From Putridiphycobacter roseus (GTDB taxonomy: Bacteria > Bacteroidota > Bacteroidia > Flavobacteriales_D > Crocinitomicaceae): a stretch of DNA of 64,000 bases. The translations under genes and the position numbers were made by a program. Shown one piece after another: positions 61,373 to 64,000 of this stretch. How positions within the stretch are numbered: position 1 is the first letter of the stretch; each line of letters begins with the position of its first letter. The DNA is taken from NCBI RefSeq assembly GCF_003234935.1, contig NZ_QKSB01000002.1, forward strand, positions 310,001 through 374,000, read 5' to 3'. The notes under the pieces are model-generated. The model saw only the letters and a program-made list of their open reading frames with translations. It had not been told where the DNA came from and did no database searches.

Positions 61373-63070
61373 TCAATATTTTTTATAAAAATATTCTTGG
61401 TCAATAAACGCTTCATTTAACTTGGCAGTAGCTTCATTCGCTCGCAGCTCTACCCTTCTAATTTTACCACTAATTGTTTTTGGTAGTAATGCTGGAAACT
61501 CAATAATTCTAGGGACTTTATATTTTGCCAACCTTTCCTCACAAAAGGAGAATATTTCCTTAGCTACTTCTTCGCTTGGACTAACCCCTTCTTTTAGCAT
61601 CACAAAAGCTTTTACAGAATACCCTCTTAAAGGGTGCGGACTTGCGACAACTGCAGATTCCAAAATATAATCGTGTTCAATTAAAACACTTTCCACTTCA
61701 AAAGGTCCAATTCTATATGCTGAAGCTTTGATTACATCATCATCTCTACCGATAAACCAAATATATCCATCTTCATCTTTATAGGCTTTGTCTCCGGTAT
61801 AATAAAGGTTATGCTTAAATGAATTCAACGTTTTTTCTTGGTCATCTAGGTATTCTAAAAATATGCCATTATTTTTTTTACCTGTCATTTTCACACAAAT
61901 AATACCTTCTTCTAATGCTGGTACTTCTGTTCCAGATTCATCAAAAATTCCAATATCGTATAAAAATGTACTTTTACCCATAGAGCCGGGTTTTAACTTT
62001 TGACCTAAGATGTTCCCCACTAAAGCGGTCGTTTCAGTTTGACCATAACCATCTCTAATAAGTACACCTGTTCCGTTTTCCCATTTACTAATCACATCAG
62101 GATTCAGTGGCTCACCGGCAGCACAGCAAGAACGAAGACTCAAATTGAACTCGCTAATATTTTCTTGAATAAACATTCTATACACCGTTGGAGAACCGCA
62201 GAAGGTACTCACTTTAAGCGTTTCCATGGTCTGTAATTGTTCTTTCGGATCAAATCGATCTACCTGATTGGCTAAGATAGTTGCCCCAGCATTCCAAGGT
62301 GCAAAAAGACTACTCCAAACAAATTTTGCCCAACCTGGTGAAGAGATATTATAGTGCACATCCCCCCTTTGGCAGCCCAACCAAGTTAAAGTAGATAAAT
62401 GGCCGACTGGGTAGGTAAAATGGGTATGGACTACAATTTTAGGCAGACCAGTTGTTCCTGAGGTAAAAAAGTACACCAAAGGATCATCCGATTTGGTCTT
62501 TGCAGCCTCGCAAACTAAAGCTTCCTTCAGAATTTCATCAAAACTCAACCAACCCTCTTTTTTACCGCCAACAATAATTTTAAGCTTAATTTTTTTACCC
62601 AATAACGTTTCCGCATTATCGATAACTGCTGCATAATCGTGGTGCGCTATCATGACATTTGGCAATAACGTTTCAAAACGATACAATAGGTCTTTATCTA
62701 CTAAATTAGTAGCAGTCGGCATATTAATAAACCCTCCTTTTATTCCAGCCAATAAAGCAAACCAGTTTTCAGGAATAAGGGGCAACATAGTGTAGACCAC
62801 TTCTCCGGATTTTACGCCATAATTTCGCAGTAGGTTTAGCAATTGATTACTTCTGTCGTAAATGGTTTGAAAAGTAAATTCTTTTTGTGTCTCCTTGTAT
62901 TTCCAAATGAGCGCATTTGTATCACCATAATGCTGGACATTTAAAGGATAAAATATATCTTCCACCCAATTAAAATATGCTGGTTTTGGTGGGTTAAAAG
63001 TAGATAAATCGGCTATTTCACCTGCTTCTATTTTTTGATTTACTTTTTGATAAAACTCTAATAATTCCAT
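61373..63070 (-). CDS. Acyl-CoA synthetase (AMP-forming)
   Basis: From ATG 63070 the protein has 565 residues. It has the ANL-family motifs YFFTSGTTGLPK, GYGQTETTALVG, YTGDKAYKDEDGYIWFIGR (the hinge), and KTISGKIRR with the catalytic lysine. It activates a carboxylate through an acyl-AMP to acyl-CoA; length and motif spacing fit the medium-chain acyl-CoA synthetase group rather than acetyl-CoA synthetase. The longer frame from 63118 is upstream of the conserved MELLEFYQKV start. It follows the carbonic anhydrase gene on the same strand. Confidence 0.85.
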   Translation of the reverse strand: MELLEFYQKVNQKIEAGEIADLSTFNPPKPAYFNWVEDIFYPLNVQHYGDTNALIWKYKETQKEFTFQTIYDRSNQLLNLLRNYGVKSGEVVYTMLPLIPENWFALLAGIKGGFINMPTATNLVDKDLLYRFETLLPNVMIAHHDYAAVIDNAETLLGKKIKLKIIVGGKKEGWLSFDEILKEALVCEAAKTKSDDPLVYFFTSGTTGLPKIVVHTHFTYPVGHLSTLTWLGCQRGDVHYNISSPGWAKFVWSSLFAPWNAGATILANQVDRFDPKEQLQTMETLKVSTFCGSPTVYRMFIQENISEFNLSLRSCCAAGEPLNPDVISKWENGTGVLIRDGYGQTETTALVGNILGQKLKPGSMGKSTFLYDIGIFDESGTEVPALEEGIICVKMTGKKNNGIFLEYLDDQEKTLNSFKHNLYYTGDKAYKDEDGYIWFIGRDDDVIKASAYRIGPFEVESVLIEHDYILESAVVASPHPLRGYSVKAFVMLKEGVSPSEEVAKEIFSFCEERLAKYKVPRIIEFPALLPKTISGKIRRVELRANEATAKLNEAFIDQEYFYKKY

Positions 63071-63140
63071 GTTTATTTTATTAAACAGGTCCCCTTTCGA
63101 GACAAAAGAAAAAGGCATTCCTGTTGTGATTATTTTATAC

Positions 63141-63767
63141 TTATTCTAGGTGATAAATTTCCATCACATTTTTCATTATTTTAGAAAAATCAATTTTCAG
63201 ATCGATTAGTTTTCCAGAATGAATGTCAAAAACCCAACCGTGAACAGTCAATCCTCTATCTCGAAATGCCCTTTGCACTTCAGCTGTTTTTATAACGTTA
63301 ATACACTGTTCTTGTACATTCAACTCAACCAGCCTATTGTATCGTAAATTTTCATCCTTTATTTTACTTAATTCTATTCTATGGGTACGATAAACATCAC
63401 GAATATTTCTTAACCAAGGATTGAGTATTCCTAAATCTTTTGACTCCATGGCAGCCTTTACACCGCCACAATAATAATGACCGCAAACTACCACATGATT
63501 TACTTTTAAGTGTAATACCGCATAATCTATCACCGACATGGCACTTAAGTCGGTATTGGGAACCATATTGGCTATATTTCTATGTATAAAAGCTTCTCCA
63601 GGGGCAACTCCCATCAACTCTTCCGCCGTCACTCGACTATCTGAGCAGCCAATATATAGGATATCGGGATTTTGTCCCTTAGAAAGGTTATTAAAATAAT
63701 TGGTATCTCTTTTTAATTTACCGTCTACCCATTTTTGATTATTTGTAAAAATACGTTTTATATCCAT
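63141..63767 (-). CDS. can: Beta-carbonic anhydrase
   Basis: The 208-residue protein carries zinc and active-site residues of beta-carbonic anhydrases: IGCSDSRV (Cys41, Asp43, Arg45) and VCGHYYCGG (His97, Cys100). It interconverts CO2 and bicarbonate in the cytoplasm. The acyl-CoA synthetase gene follows, about 70 bases after, and may be co-transcribed. Confidence 0.95.
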   Translation of the reverse strand: MDIKRIFTNNQKWVDGKLKRDTNYFNNLSKGQNPDILYIGCSDSRVTAEELMGVAPGEAFIHRNIANMVPNTDLSAMSVIDYAVLHLKVNHVVVCGHYYCGGVKAAMESKDLGILNPWLRNIRDVYRTHRIELSKIKDENLRYNRLVELNVQEQCINVIKTAEVQRAFRDRGLTVHGWVFDIHSGKLIDLKIDFSKIMKNVMEIYHLE

Positions 63768-63935
63768 TTTGTTTTTTATTGTTAATTCCCGTTAAAAGCA
63801 ACTTACCCCCAAGAAATTCTTGTTCTAGTTTTTTTATTGGTGATTTTTTTAGCCCTTATCTCTCCTTTATTTTTTATTCATCAATCGGAAATAAAAACAA
63901 CTTAATATGTTTTCAGTTTTAGTCAAATTAATAGT

Positions 63936-64000
63936 TTAATAGTGGTAAGGTGTACTTGTCTTTTCTTCTACTTTTTCCTTTCTAGGAGAACCAGTAAAAT
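63936..64000 (-). CDS. Possible C-terminal end of a gene entering from the right edge
   Basis: On the minus strand, from the edge, one frame reads FTGSPRKEKVEEKTSTPYHY and then TAA. The hydrophilic, repeat-free end looks like a genuine tail, but 20 residues do not allow identification. A sulfate-transporter-type gene often lies beside carbonic anhydrase, but nothing here confirms that. Low confidence. Confidence 0.25.
   Translation of the reverse strand, partial: FTGSPRKEKVEEKTSTPYHY

Overview
The window looks like an AT-rich chromosome segment from a member of the Bacteroidota, probably Flavobacteriia or a close relative. The evidence is: type IX secretion (T9SS) C-terminal sorting domains on two exported proteins, a GldN-family protein, a PorE-like TPR/beta-propeller/OmpA protein, a bacillithiol glycosyltransferase (BshA), a menaquinone-type UbiE methyltransferase, and almost no Shine-Dalgarno signals. 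About a dozen genes carry the Bacteroidota -7 promoter element TANNTTTG a short way upstream. No tRNA, rRNA, insertion sequence, prophage or CRISPR array was seen. Most of the window is ordinary chromosomal housekeeping and envelope biology.

Layout. 1-7.3 kb: a partial ECF sigma factor, divergent from a membrane acyltransferase; two tandem small beta-barrel proteins; a NamZ-type (DUF1343) exo-muramidase divergent from a LolC/FtsX-type permease; a 2-oxoacid dehydrogenase E2 with a clear terminator. 7.4-13.2 kb: a PorE-like OmpA protein with a 17-residue repeat linker, then an exonuclease, an FAH-family hydrolase and a glycosyltransferase in a tight run. 13.2-15 kb: a LysM/M23 peptidase divergent from trmD.

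15-27.6 kb is one long minus-strand run. Its upstream part holds a small membrane protein, mutL, two rhomboid proteases and a membrane-tethered EEP-family enzyme. Its downstream part is the most interesting locus here: rfbA, a small membrane protein, a CotH-type kinase, an O-antigen ligase/polymerase-like protein, a second and divergent CotH protein with a beta-helix tail, and a membrane-anchored metallophosphoesterase. The last five genes all overlap one another. The content suggests a surface-glycan system with an extracytoplasmic kinase and phosphatase.

27.8-40.2 kb: a NagZ-type glucosaminidase fused to a serine hydrolase, bshA, a solitary SiaB-type kinase, a YkgJ-family protein, a dihydrolipoamide-dehydrogenase-like flavoprotein without its redox cysteines, an aspC-hldE-like-ubiE operon, an unknown protein and pyrG. 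40-48.3 kb: accessory envelope and exported genes (MBL-fold hydrolase, DUF4377/META lipoprotein, two T9SS cargo proteins, a 2OG oxygenase, a Nudix hydrolase, TspO). 48.7-64 kb: an alpha-2-macroglobulin/PBP1C pair, a RimK/AstE-like pair, a solitary GldN-like protein, a frameshifted acyltransferase paralogous to the one at the left end, an acyl-CoA synthetase and a beta-carbonic anhydrase.

Shared themes are peptidoglycan turnover (NamZ, NagZ fusion, M23 peptidase, PBP1C) and surface or secretion functions. Several starts are placed downstream of the longest reading frame because the promoter element or an excessive overlap with the neighbour excludes the longer form. All functions are inferred by eye from motifs; no database search was run.
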